Assembly (NCBI RefSeq): GCF_900115245.1
Contig: NZ_FOVT01000003.1
Location: 1 to 64,000 of the forward strand
Direction of reading: 5' to 3'
Length of the DNA stretch: 64,000 nucleotides
Source of the DNA: Mesorhizobium sp. NFR06
GTDB taxonomy: Bacteria > Pseudomonadota > Alphaproteobacteria > Rhizobiales > Rhizobiaceae
Numbering within the stretch: position 1 is the first letter of the stretch; each line of letters starts with the position of its first letter. Shown here in pieces: positions 1 through 7,373 of this stretch. The position numbers were made by a program, and so were the translations under genes. The notes beneath the pieces were generated by a model. The model did no database searches. It worked only from the letters and a program-made list of their open reading frames with translations, and was not told the origin of the DNA.

Positions 1-272
1 TCCAGTTCCACACACAGTTCGTCGAGCGTCAGATCGCCATTCTCGGCCATCCGCTGGCGCACGAAGTCGGCGTGAGCGGCCAACTTGCCGCCGCCAGTGC
101 CATGGCCTTGCCGGCGCGGCTCAAGCGAGCCCCGCTCGGCGCGCAGCTTCATCAGATCGTTCACGAACTTCGGCGAAACCCGGAAATGACGCGACGCCTC
201 ACGGTTGCTGTTGCCCTCATCCACAAACGCCGCAACACGCTTACGCAACGCCATCGGTAACGGCTTGCCCAT
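1..272 (-). CDS. IS630-family transposase, N-terminal part (runs off left edge)
   Basis: The reverse strand reads an open frame from an ATG at 272 to the window edge (about 90 codons). It starts MGKPLPMALRKRVAAFVDEG and continues with a helix-turn-helix segment (NSNREASRHFRVSPKFVNDL) followed by a basic, Gly-rich linker and a second small helical region (DFVRQRMAENGDLTLDELC). This is the usual DNA-binding N-terminus of IS630-family transposases. A purine-rich ribosome site (AAGGGAGA) lies about 8 bases before the ATG. The DDE catalytic domain would be outside the window, so completeness cannot be judged. The element ends somewhere in the 78 bases between this start and the cobO stop codon. 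I could not define its terminal repeat. Confidence 0.8.
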   Translation of the reverse strand, partial: MGKPLPMALRKRVAAFVDEGNSNREASRHFRVSPKFVNDLMKLRAERGSLEPRRQGHGTGGGKLAAHADFVRQRMAENGDLTLDELCVEL

Positions 273-350
273 CACGGTTCTCCCTTCCGCCGCAATGAAT
301 CATCAAACCGTCATTCAGGGAATCCCGAATCCTTTAAAGGGCGACGTGCT

Positions 351-965
351 TTAGAACTCGATCCCCTGCTGCGCTTTCACGCCGCCCGAGAAATGGTGCT
401 TGGTCAGCCCCATCTCCGTGACGAGGTCGGCCGCCTCGACAAGCAGCGGCTTGGCGTTGCGGCCGGTGACGATCACATGCAGATCGTCCCGGCGCGCCTT
501 GAGCGCCGCGACGACCTTCTCCAGATCGAGATAGTCGTACCGCAGCGCGATGTTGAGCTCGTCGAGCACCACGAGGCTGATCGACGGATCGGCCATCAGC
601 TCAAGCGCCTTGGCCCAGGCGGCTTCGGCGGCGGCGATGTCGCGCTTCAGGTCCTGCGTTTCCCAGGTGAACCCCTCGCCCATCGCATGCCAGACGACGC
701 GGTCGCCGAAGGCTGCGAAAGCGTCCTTCTCGCCGGTATGCCATTTGCCCTTGATGAACTGGACGACGCCGACACGCTTGCCGTAGCCGAGCATCCGGAG
801 CGCCAAGCCGAAGGCGGCCGTGGTCTTGCCCTTGCCCGGCCCGGTGTTGACGATCAGCAATCCTTTCTCGATCGTCTTGCCGGCCACTTCCGCATCCTGC
901 ACCGCCTTGCGCTTGGCCATCTTGGCGCGATGGCGCTCGGCTTCCTTGTCATGGATCTCGGTCAT
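351..965 (-). CDS. cobO: Cob(I)yrinic acid a,c-diamide adenosyltransferase CobO
   Basis: CobO (BtuR/CobA-type ATP:corrinoid adenosyltransferase) attaches the 5'-deoxyadenosyl ligand of ATP to reduced cob(I)yrinic acid a,c-diamide in the cytosol. The 204-residue protein has the family's P-loop variant (NTGPGKGKTTAAFG, about residues 40-53), followed by the RVGVVQFIKGKW strand and the VVLDELNIAL Walker-B-like motif; length is typical. It is separated by one base from cobU, which is upstream on the same strand, so the two are probably co-transcribed. Its 3' end abuts an IS630 element, so any original downstream cob neighbours are not seen here. The rest of the cobalamin genes lie about 46 kb away at the other end of the window. 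Confidence 0.95.
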   Translation of the reverse strand: MTEIHDKEAERHRAKMAKRKAVQDAEVAGKTIEKGLLIVNTGPGKGKTTAAFGLALRMLGYGKRVGVVQFIKGKWHTGEKDAFAAFGDRVVWHAMGEGFTWETQDLKRDIAAAEAAWAKALELMADPSISLVVLDELNIALRYDYLDLEKVVAALKARRDDLHVIVTGRNAKPLLVEAADLVTEMGLTKHHFSGGVKAQQGIEF

Positions 966-966
966 G

Positions 967-1512
967 TCATTTCACCTTGAGCGGCAACCCCGCCACCATC
1001 ATAAGCACGCTGTCGGCTATCGCCGCGACCTGCTGGTTGAGGCGACCCGCCGCGTCGCGGAACCGGCGCGCCAGCGCGTTATCGGGCACGATGCCGAGAC
1101 CAACTTCGTTCGAGACCACGAACCACGGCCCACGCGGCCGCGACAGCACATCCGCCAGTTGCCGGCATTCGGCCTCGACATCATGTTCGGCCAGTATCTG
1201 GTTGGTGAGCCACAGCGTCAGGCAATCGATCAGCACAGGCTGGTGATCCGGCAAGGCCTGGACTGCGCCGACCAGGTCGAGCGGCGCATCAATGGTCACC
1301 CAGCCTTCGCCCCGCCGCGACCGATGCAGCGCGATGCGTTCGCGCATCTCGTCGTCATAGGCCTGCGCCGTGGCGATGTAGGCCCAAGGCGATGGAAACG
1401 CCGTCGTCAGGCTTTCGGCATGCCTGCTCTTGCCCGAGCGCGCACCGCCGAGGATGAAAGTCAGTTTCCGATCGGAAGCTGTGCCGCCGCTCGCGGCTGT
1501 CGCGCCGGTCAT
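967..1512 (-). CDS. cobU: Bifunctional adenosylcobinamide kinase / adenosylcobinamide-phosphate guanylyltransferase
   Basis: This enzyme (CobU in enteric naming, CobP in Pseudomonas naming) phosphorylates adenosylcobinamide and then transfers GMP to give adenosylcobinamide-GDP, the substrate of CobS. The protein carries the P-loop FILGGARSGKSRHAE near the N-terminus, the AQAYDDEMRERIALHRSRRG segment containing the guanylylated-histidine region, and the VLIDCLTLWLTN and FVVSNEVGLGIVP motifs. I chose the ATG at 1512 (181 residues) because the longer frame begins with TTG at 1563 and the family is about 175-180 residues; GAAAGG lies just upstream. It sits one base ahead of cobO on the same strand. 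Confidence 0.93.
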   Translation of the reverse strand: MTGATAASGGTASDRKLTFILGGARSGKSRHAESLTTAFPSPWAYIATAQAYDDEMRERIALHRSRRGEGWVTIDAPLDLVGAVQALPDHQPVLIDCLTLWLTNQILAEHDVEAECRQLADVLSRPRGPWFVVSNEVGLGIVPDNALARRFRDAAGRLNQQVAAIADSVLMMVAGLPLKVK

Positions 1513-1646
1513 TCCTGGCCTTTCATTCTCGGATGAATCTTTGTCGTGGCTATGAACAGCCAACGGCGCGCGACTTTAGGCAGAACCGCCGTGGCCGGCA
1601 AACCAAATTCCGGCACCGCAAGCACGATTGCGGCAAGGCTTTCGTG

Positions 1647-2318
1647 CTACGCAGCGGCGATGCGGGCGGCGACGAGCTGCTGCAGCCGCCACAGATGCGC
1701 GTCACGGATGCCGCGCTGCTCGAGATTCTTCACCGTGTTGTAGAGATAGTCGGCGCCCGAGCCCCAATGGCCGCAGGATGTGGCAAGCCTCTCCACCACT
1801 TCGTCCTCGCTGAGCGGGCCGGCATAAGTGGTGCCCTGGCGATTGATGACGAAGACCAGCGCCCGCAACGGTCCCTCGTCGGTTGAAAGCTGCAGCAGGC
1901 GCGGCCAGTAGCTCGTCGGCTTCAAGGTCATCTCGCGCCGGAAAAGCTTGTCCAGCGCTTGCCTGCGGTTGTCCTCGACCAGCCGGAAAGCAACCCCTTT
2001 GCACTGACCTCCGCGATCGAGCGCCATCATGAGGCCGGGTTGCTCCTTGGTGCCGCGCCAGCGCGTCATCTTCATGCAGAACGAGCGGTGCCAGCCGCGC
2101 GCAAGCGCCACGCGTTCCTCGGTGTGCTCGATCTCCGGCTTCCAGATCAGCGAGCCATAGCCGAACAGCCAAAGCGGCTCGGTCGCGGGAAGCTGCGCCT
2201 CGAACGCGTCGAGCATCGCCTCATAGTCGCCGTCATCTAGATGCGACGCGTGAGGATCAGGCCCCGTGTCCTCGACCACGCGAAAACAGCGGGCGACCAG
2301 TTCCTCGGTAAGCGACAT
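1647..2318 (-). CDS. Gamma-glutamylcyclotransferase, ChaC-like
   Basis: ChaC-family enzymes release 5-oxoproline from gamma-glutamyl compounds, classically glutathione. The protein shows the family hallmark LWLFGYGSLIWKP and the following RGWHRSFCM and GLMMALDRGG motifs, and a C-terminal SCGHWGSGADYLYNTV segment. The predicted length of about 223 residues fits. The ATG at 2318 gives MSLTEELVARC; an ATG five codons further upstream (2333) is equally possible because neither has a strong ribosome site. The gene is on the same strand as cobU but separated by 134 bases, and it is divergent from the Rieske oxygenase gene, so a shared control region at 2319-2437 is possible. The substrate cannot be settled from sequence alone. 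Confidence 0.85.
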   Translation of the reverse strand: MSLTEELVARCFRVVEDTGPDPHASHLDDGDYEAMLDAFEAQLPATEPLWLFGYGSLIWKPEIEHTEERVALARGWHRSFCMKMTRWRGTKEQPGLMMALDRGGQCKGVAFRLVEDNRRQALDKLFRREMTLKPTSYWPRLLQLSTDEGPLRALVFVINRQGTTYAGPLSEDEVVERLATSCGHWGSGADYLYNTVKNLEQRGIRDAHLWRLQQLVAARIAAA

Positions 2319-2437
2319 GGTTCTTGGCAGCATACACCCGACTTTAAGGTCCCCGCGCCGGCGCTACAATCGGGGAGGACCGACAATTGACAACGGCTTT
2401 GCCCGGGTGTCGGCTGTCCTCTGCCAGGGAGAAGCCG

Positions 2438-3616
2438 ATGCAGCCCAATCCAAGCGATCGCGATCCTTACAACGGCCTGACCAGCCTCGAGCCGACTTTG
2501 CCGTCGGCCGCTTATTGGGACGCCGATGCGTACCGGCGCGATCTGGACGCCATCTGGTATCGAAGCTGGCTGATGATCTGCCGCGAGGCCGATCTCGCCG
2601 AACCCCTCGCTTTCCGCACGATCCGCATCGGCTCGCAGGAGATCCTCGTGCTGCGCGACGAGACCGGGAGCCTGCGCGCCTTCCACAACACCTGCCGGCA
2701 TCGCGGCTCGCAGCTTTGCCAGGAAAGCGCCGGCCGGCTGAAAGCCAGGCTGCTGACGTGCCCCTACCATGCCTGGTCCTATTCGCTGCGCGGCGACCTG
2801 GTGCGCGTGCCGTCGAAATCACTGCCCGAGGGCTTCGACAAGGCCGACTATCCGCTCTATCGCGTGGCGCTTTCGGTGTGGCGTGGCCTCGTCTTCATCA
2901 ATCTTTCCGACGGCCCCGCCGGCTCGGCGGAAAGCGCCTTTGACCGGGCCTCCGGCGATCTTTCCAACTGGCCGCTTGAGACGCTTGTGACCGGCCACCG
3001 GCTCACCAAGGTGATGAACTGCAACTGGAAGATTTTCTGGGAGAACTTCAACGAATGCCTGCACTGTCCAGGCGTTCACAAGGATTTGTCGCGGCTGGTG
3101 CCGATCTATGGGCGAGGCCTGATGGCGAGGCATGACGATCCGGAATGGATCCGCCACGCTGACAACGATGCGCCGGAATTCTCCGGCCGCCTGCGCGCCG
3201 GGGCCGAGACCTGGTCGAAGGACGGACACGTCCACGGCCCGATCTTTCCCGGCTTGACACCGGCCGAGCGCGCCGCCGGCCAGACCTATGCCACGTCGCT
3301 GCCCTCGATGTTCATCGTCGGCCATGTCGATTACATGCGCATCGTGCGGCTGGCGCCGCTCGGCCCCGAGCAGACTGAGCTCACCGCCGAATGGCTGTTC
3401 GCGCCGGATGCGCTGGGAAGGACCGATATCGACAACATCGTCGCCTTCGGCACCCAGGTGCTCGAGGAAGACGCGGCGATCTGCGAGGTCAATCAGAAGG
3501 GCCTGCGCTCGATGCGCCATCAGGCCGGCGTGCTGATGCCGGAAGAATACGACCTGCATCGTTTCCACGACTGGGTGCGCGAGCGCCACGCCGCATATCA
3601 ATCCGGATCAAAATGA
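2438..3616 (+). CDS. Rieske-type aromatic ring-hydroxylating oxygenase, alpha subunit (GbcA-like)
   Basis: This is a non-haem iron oxygenase catalytic subunit. With the ATG at 2438 (MQPNPSDRD, 392 residues; the frame opens earlier at 2387) the Rieske cluster ligands are C86-x-H88 and C108-x2-H111. The mononuclear-iron segment reads NFNECLHCPGVH followed by a C-terminal Asp-rich helix. The NFNECxHCxxxH pattern is closer to quaternary-amine demethylases such as glycine betaine monooxygenase GbcA than to arene dioxygenases, so an N-demethylase releasing formaldehyde is a reasonable inference, not a demonstrated role. No reductase or ferredoxin partner gene is adjacent. The 3' end overlaps the convergent MFS gene by 9 bases. 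Confidence 0.85.
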   Translation: MQPNPSDRDPYNGLTSLEPTLPSAAYWDADAYRRDLDAIWYRSWLMICREADLAEPLAFRTIRIGSQEILVLRDETGSLRAFHNTCRHRGSQLCQESAGRLKARLLTCPYHAWSYSLRGDLVRVPSKSLPEGFDKADYPLYRVALSVWRGLVFINLSDGPAGSAESAFDRASGDLSNWPLETLVTGHRLTKVMNCNWKIFWENFNECLHCPGVHKDLSRLVPIYGRGLMARHDDPEWIRHADNDAPEFSGRLRAGAETWSKDGHVHGPIFPGLTPAERAAGQTYATSLPSMFIVGHVDYMRIVRLAPLGPEQTELTAEWLFAPDALGRTDIDNIVAFGTQVLEEDAAICEVNQKGLRSMRHQAGVLMPEEYDLHRFHDWVRERHAAYQSGSK

Positions 3617-4807
3617 CTTCGGCAGATAGCGCCAGGTGACGAAGCCGCAGAAAGCGGCCAGAATTCCGAGGGTGACAAACACCGAGCCAAGGCCGAAGAA
3701 GGAGAGCACCACCGAATAGACGAGCGGCGGCGTCAGCTCGGAAAAATCGAGATAGGTGCGGTAGACCGCCGCCATCTGGGCCTTCTCGTAAGCGCGCACC
3801 GAGCGCAGGAAGGCGGTCGAGCCGAGCGCGTCGAGCGCGATGGTGAACAAGGCGCCGCAGAGCAGCAGCGCGCCGGAGAGCAACGGCGCGGCCTCGCCGA
3901 TGCCGCCCGCCGCAAACAACGCTGCCGACATGGCGAAATAAGCGAAAGTCATGACGCGTCGCCCGCCGAAGCGCTTGCCTGCCCTGCCCCAGAAGATCGC
4001 CACGAACAAAAGCGCATTGCCTGCCGAAACCAGCAATCCGCCGGCGAGTTCGCCCTGGCCGGTGATCACCATGAACAACGGTCCATAGACGAAGAACGTC
4101 GTCCAGAAGCAGGAGCGGCCGAAGGCGATCAGCCAGGCGAGCCGCAGCCTCGGCTGCGCGACAAAGCGGCCGATATTGGCAAGCGGATTGGCGGGGCGCG
4201 ACTTGCCGGGCCGTATCGACTGGTTGTCGGTCAGCCGGTAGAACCAGAACAGGCAAAGCAGCGCGAACGCAAACACCACGACTGCGCCATGCGCGGCATA
4301 GATGCCAAAATGGGTATAGAGGAAGATGCCGAGCGTCGGCCCGCCCGTCCAGGCGAACATCGACCATGCCATGCGCAGCGATTCCGCTTGCATGAAGTCG
4401 GTCTTGCGGATGTGGTCCATGATGTAGAGGTTGAGCGTGATCGACAGCGCGCTCGCCCCCATGACGCGGCAAAGCATGCCGGCGATCTGTCCCGGCAGCG
4501 TGTGGGTGACGAAGAAGGCTGAGCCGATCGCAAGCAACAGACAGCCGGCCGTGTAGACCCAGCGTCGCGCGAAGCGACGGATGAGCATCGGCATGAACAG
4601 CGTGACCGAAAGGCCCATCAGCGACACGATGGTGTAGAGGATCGAGACGATCCGTTCGTTGTGCAGGATCTCGTAGGCCTCGATCGGGATCACGCTGGAG
4701 ACCGTGGCGCGGGCGAACGATTCCACCGCATAGAGCGAGGCGAAGGTGCGTGCGTCCGCCGGCCGCAAGGCCGGAAGCCAGATCGGATGGCGCACATGGG
4801 TGGACAT
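3608..4807 (-). CDS. Major facilitator superfamily transporter
   Basis: A 399-residue integral membrane protein with about twelve hydrophobic segments arranged in two halves, the layout of MFS permeases. Visible segments include VSILYTIVSLMGLSVTLFMP, WVYTAGCLLLAIGSAFFV and a long final pair (PPLVYSVVLSFFGLGSVFVTLG onward). The ATG at 4807 (MSTHVRHPIWLPALR) is preferred over 4837 because the family starts close to the first helix. Substrate cannot be assigned: no characteristic drug, sugar or metabolite signature was recognised. It is convergent with the Rieske oxygenase gene and overlaps it by 9 bases, so the two are not in one operon. Confidence 0.85.
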   Translation of the reverse strand: MSTHVRHPIWLPALRPADARTFASLYAVESFARATVSSVIPIEAYEILHNERIVSILYTIVSLMGLSVTLFMPMLIRRFARRWVYTAGCLLLAIGSAFFVTHTLPGQIAGMLCRVMGASALSITLNLYIMDHIRKTDFMQAESLRMAWSMFAWTGGPTLGIFLYTHFGIYAAHGAVVVFAFALLCLFWFYRLTDNQSIRPGKSRPANPLANIGRFVAQPRLRLAWLIAFGRSCFWTTFFVYGPLFMVITGQGELAGGLLVSAGNALLFVAIFWGRAGKRFGGRRVMTFAYFAMSAALFAAGGIGEAAPLLSGALLLCGALFTIALDALGSTAFLRSVRAYEKAQMAAVYRTYLDFSELTPPLVYSVVLSFFGLGSVFVTLGILAAFCGFVTWRYLPKSF

Positions 4808-5026
4808 CGCCCCTCCGAAACGTGAATCACGCCCCAAATCTGGCCGGACCAGACGCGGGCCAGTAGCAGGAAACCGACCCCGAGAGGCCGAAAAGCGAAG
4901 CCTGCCAAAGGCTTTCCGCCGCTGGCCTAAAGCGACGGCCCTTGCGGGGAGCGGCGCGCCCTGCCTTCTGTTGCCACGCAGAACCGTGATAGTCGTTCGG
5001 CAAGACTGAATCGGATTGCGAGATCA

Positions 5027-6028
5027 ATGAGCTTTCAAACGTCCAGCGAACCCGTTCAGGACACCCCAAAGCACGGCCGCATACAGGCTATCGACATCCT
5101 GCGCGGCATCGCGCTGATTGCGATGGCGAGCTATCATTTCACCTGGGATCTCGAAAACTTCGGCTACACCGCGCCCGGCCTCACCGCCGTCGGCTGGTGG
5201 AAGCTCTATGCGCGCTGCATCGCCTCGACCTTCCTGTTCCTGGTCGGCGTCAGCCTGTTCCTCGCCCATGGACGCCAGATCCGCTGGCCTGGCTTCTGGA
5301 AGCGCTTTGCCATGGTCGCCGGGGCGGCGATCGCCATTTCCGCCGTTACTTATTTCGTCACGCCGGACGGGTTCATCTTCTTCGGCATCCTGCATGAGAT
5401 CGCCCTGGCCAGCCTGCTCGGCCTCGCCTTTCTCAGGCTGCCCTGGCTGCTGACGGCCATCATTGCCGCAGCCGTCATTGCCGCGCCTTACTATCTGCGC
5501 GCGGAGTTCTTCGACCATCAGGCGCTGTGGTGGGTCGGCCTTTCCGTCACGAATCCGCGTTCCAACGACTATGTGCCACTTTTCCCGTGGTTCGGCGCTG
5601 TTCTGCTGGGTATCGCCGCGGTGAAGCTCGCCTCCTCATCCGGCCTCCTCGCCCGGTTGGGAACGCGGGTGCCCGGCCGCTGGTCCAACCCGCTGACCTT
5701 CATCGGCAGGCATAGCCTGGCCTTCTACCTCATCCACCAGCCGTTGCTGTTCGGCTCGGTGTGGCTGTTCTCCCAGGTCATGCCCGCCGCCCCTCAGGAT
5801 AGGGAAGCCGGGTTCCTGCGGGCTTGCCAGGCCCAGTGCGAACAGCAGCGGGACAGCAAGTTCTGTTCCAGCTATTGTGGCTGCATGCTGGACACGCTGA
5901 AGGGCGAAGGGTCTCTCGACAAGCTCTACGCCAACGACCAATCCAGCGTCTGGAAATCGCATCTGGCCGATCTGGCGAGCACCTGCACCGCCGCCACGGA
6001 GGATCAGATGCAGGGAGGGCAGCAATGA
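5027..6028 (+). CDS. DUF1624 (heparan-alpha-glucosaminide acetyltransferase-like) membrane protein with Cys-rich tail
   Basis: The protein of 333 residues opens with a short polar stretch and the DUF1624 signature RIQAIDILRGIALIAMASYHF, followed by eight or so hydrophobic helices including the FLFLVGVSLFLAHG and SLAFYLIHQPLLFGSVWLF segments typical of the family. Members resemble the catalytic membrane domain of HGSNAT-type acyltransferases, but the bacterial substrate is unknown. Beyond the last helix is an unusual hydrophilic tail of about 65 residues with six cysteines in C-x3-C, C-x3-C-x-C and single-C spacing, possibly a disulfide-stabilised periplasmic extension. The stop codon overlaps the next gene's start by four bases (ATGA), so the two are probably translationally coupled. 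Confidence 0.85.
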   Translation: MSFQTSSEPVQDTPKHGRIQAIDILRGIALIAMASYHFTWDLENFGYTAPGLTAVGWWKLYARCIASTFLFLVGVSLFLAHGRQIRWPGFWKRFAMVAGAAIAISAVTYFVTPDGFIFFGILHEIALASLLGLAFLRLPWLLTAIIAAAVIAAPYYLRAEFFDHQALWWVGLSVTNPRSNDYVPLFPWFGAVLLGIAAVKLASSSGLLARLGTRVPGRWSNPLTFIGRHSLAFYLIHQPLLFGSVWLFSQVMPAAPQDREAGFLRACQAQCEQQRDSKFCSSYCGCMLDTLKGEGSLDKLYANDQSSVWKSHLADLASTCTAATEDQMQGGQQ

Positions 6029-6504
6029 CAGGTATCGCAAAGCCCAGACACGGGATCATTCCATGGCCGCCGGTGATCTATGTGGTGGCGATCGCGCTCA
6101 GCGTCGTCCTCGGCATGCTCTACCCGCTGCCGTGGATCGGCGACATCTTCGGCGATCTCCTGTTCGGCGTCGGCTGGGTGGCGCTGTTCGGCGTCGCCAT
6201 GCTCTGGGTCACGGCCATTCGCGTCATGATGCGGGCCAAGACGACATTGGATCCCAATGCCGAGCCCGATCATCTGGTCACGTCGGGTCCCTTCGGCATA
6301 ACCCGCAACCCGATGTATCTTGCGAACACGCTGCTGCTGATCGGCGTCGCCTTCATCACCGGCATCGCCTGGTTCTTGCTCCTTGCTTTCCTCGCCGCCT
6401 TCGCGACGCAGAAACTGGCGATCGAGAAGGAGGAAAAAATCCTGGCGGCGAAGTTCGGCAAGAAGTACCGCGACTATGCCAAGCGGGTGCGACGCTGGAT
6501 TTGA
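6025..6504 (+). CDS. Isoprenylcysteine carboxyl methyltransferase (ICMT)/PEMT-like integral membrane protein
   Basis: A 159-residue protein with four hydrophobic segments and the C-terminal signature GPFGITRNPMYLANTLLLIG followed by KEEKILAAKFGKKYRDYAKRV. This pairing defines the ICMT/PEMT-like methyltransferase superfamily, in which the NPxY and EE(x)L regions bind S-adenosylmethionine at the membrane. The bacterial acceptor is not known. The start at 6025 is fixed by the four-base overlap with the DUF1624 gene and by a GGAGGG ribosome site; the frame is open further upstream but only as an out-of-frame reading of the DUF1624 tail. Coupling suggests the two membrane proteins act on the same envelope component. 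Confidence 0.85.
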   Translation: MTGIAKPRHGIIPWPPVIYVVAIALSVVLGMLYPLPWIGDIFGDLLFGVGWVALFGVAMLWVTAIRVMMRAKTTLDPNAEPDHLVTSGPFGITRNPMYLANTLLLIGVAFITGIAWFLLLAFLAAFATQKLAIEKEEKILAAKFGKKYRDYAKRVRRWI

Positions 6505-6591
6505 GGCCGCGTTGCCTGGATCGGTCGCGCGTCAAGCGACCTCAGTCGGCAGATCGCGTACCTTCGCGTTTGGCCGGAACGCCCGATCCCT

Positions 6592-6772
6592 CGTCATCCT
6601 AGGGCGAAGCAAGGAGCGGAGCGACGCGCGCAGACCCTAGGATCCATGCCATGACGCTAAGGCGTTGCAACGGTTCAGAATTCTGCTCCGCTGTACTCTA
6701 CGATCAAGGTAACGGCATGGATCCTAGGGTCTCCGCGACGCCGCTCCGCGGCTGCTCCGCCCTAGGATGACG
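6592..6772. repeat. Bipartite inverted repeat (CCTAGG-type intergenic palindrome)
   Basis: Two arms, 6592-6650 and 6714-6772, are imperfect inverted copies: both contain CGTCATCCTAGGGCG at the outer end and GGATCCATGCC at the inner end, enclosing about 63 bases. A shorter single copy of the same family occurs at 21810-21903. The element fills most of the 338-base gap between the ICMT-like gene and the MerR gene; no ORF is supported there. A folded transcript could act as a bidirectional terminator, which is inference. Confidence 0.85.
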
Positions 6773-6842
6773 AAGCTCGAAAGCTCCTGCTAATCTCGAA
6801 CGTTTGCGATAATTAGCCCTGCAATCTCCGGCTTGCTGTGCT

Positions 6843-7229
6843 TCACGTATTCACGCCCAACTCAGCCAACCGTTCCACGCAGGACTCCTCAGCCTGGTCG
6901 AGCTCGGCCAGAGTCTCTTCGAGGTCGCGCCGCTTCTGGCGCAGGTCCTCGCGCTTTTCCTCGATGCGCTTGATCATCAGCTTGAGCTGGCCGACCTCGC
7001 CGGGCGGCTCCTTGTACATCTGGATGATCTCGCGGATCTCGTTGATCGAGAAACCGAGCCTTTTTCCGCGCATGATCTGGCGAATGAGATGCCGGTCGGA
7101 GGGGCGAAACAGCCGCGTGCGGCCGCGCCTCACCGGCTGCACCAGCCCTTCATCCTCGTAAAAGCGCAACGTCCGCGTCGACACATCGAATTCACGCGTC
7201 AGCTCGGTGATCGTGTAATATTCCCGCAT
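6843..7229 (-). CDS. MerR-family transcriptional regulator (LiuR-like)
   Basis: A 128-residue regulator with the MerR N-terminal winged helix (YYTITELTREFDVSTRTLRFYEDEGL, about residues 4-30, then RRGRTRLF) and a C-terminal coiled coil (LKLMIKRIEEKREDLRQKRR) for dimerisation. There is no cysteine cluster of the metal-sensing MerR/CueR type; the protein resembles the LiuR/PsrA-like group that controls acyl-CoA degradation genes, but no such target is adjacent. I start at the ATG at 7229 because the MerR domain begins there; the longer frame to 7325 encodes a basic non-conserved leader. It is on the same strand as mgtE, 145 bases downstream of nothing obviously co-regulated. Confidence 0.85.
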   Translation of the reverse strand: MREYYTITELTREFDVSTRTLRFYEDEGLVQPVRRGRTRLFRPSDRHLIRQIMRGKRLGFSINEIREIIQMYKEPPGEVGQLKLMIKRIEEKREDLRQKRRDLEETLAELDQAEESCVERLAELGVNT

Positions 7230-7373
7230 TCCCGCTCCCAAGCCCGGGCATCGCCGTTTGGAGCGTCGCCCTTCCCTCCGATTAGACCCATCCCGCGCCG
7301 GAATCGGCGCGCGACCCCGGGACAACCTCGCATGGCATTTACGTAAAAGTCAATTAACGGCAGGTTGCTGATT

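Noticed and set aside
72..260. Plus-strand 62-codon frame at the left edge
   Set aside because: It is the complementary reading of the IS630 transposase N-terminus, which has the ribosome site and the helix-turn-helix.
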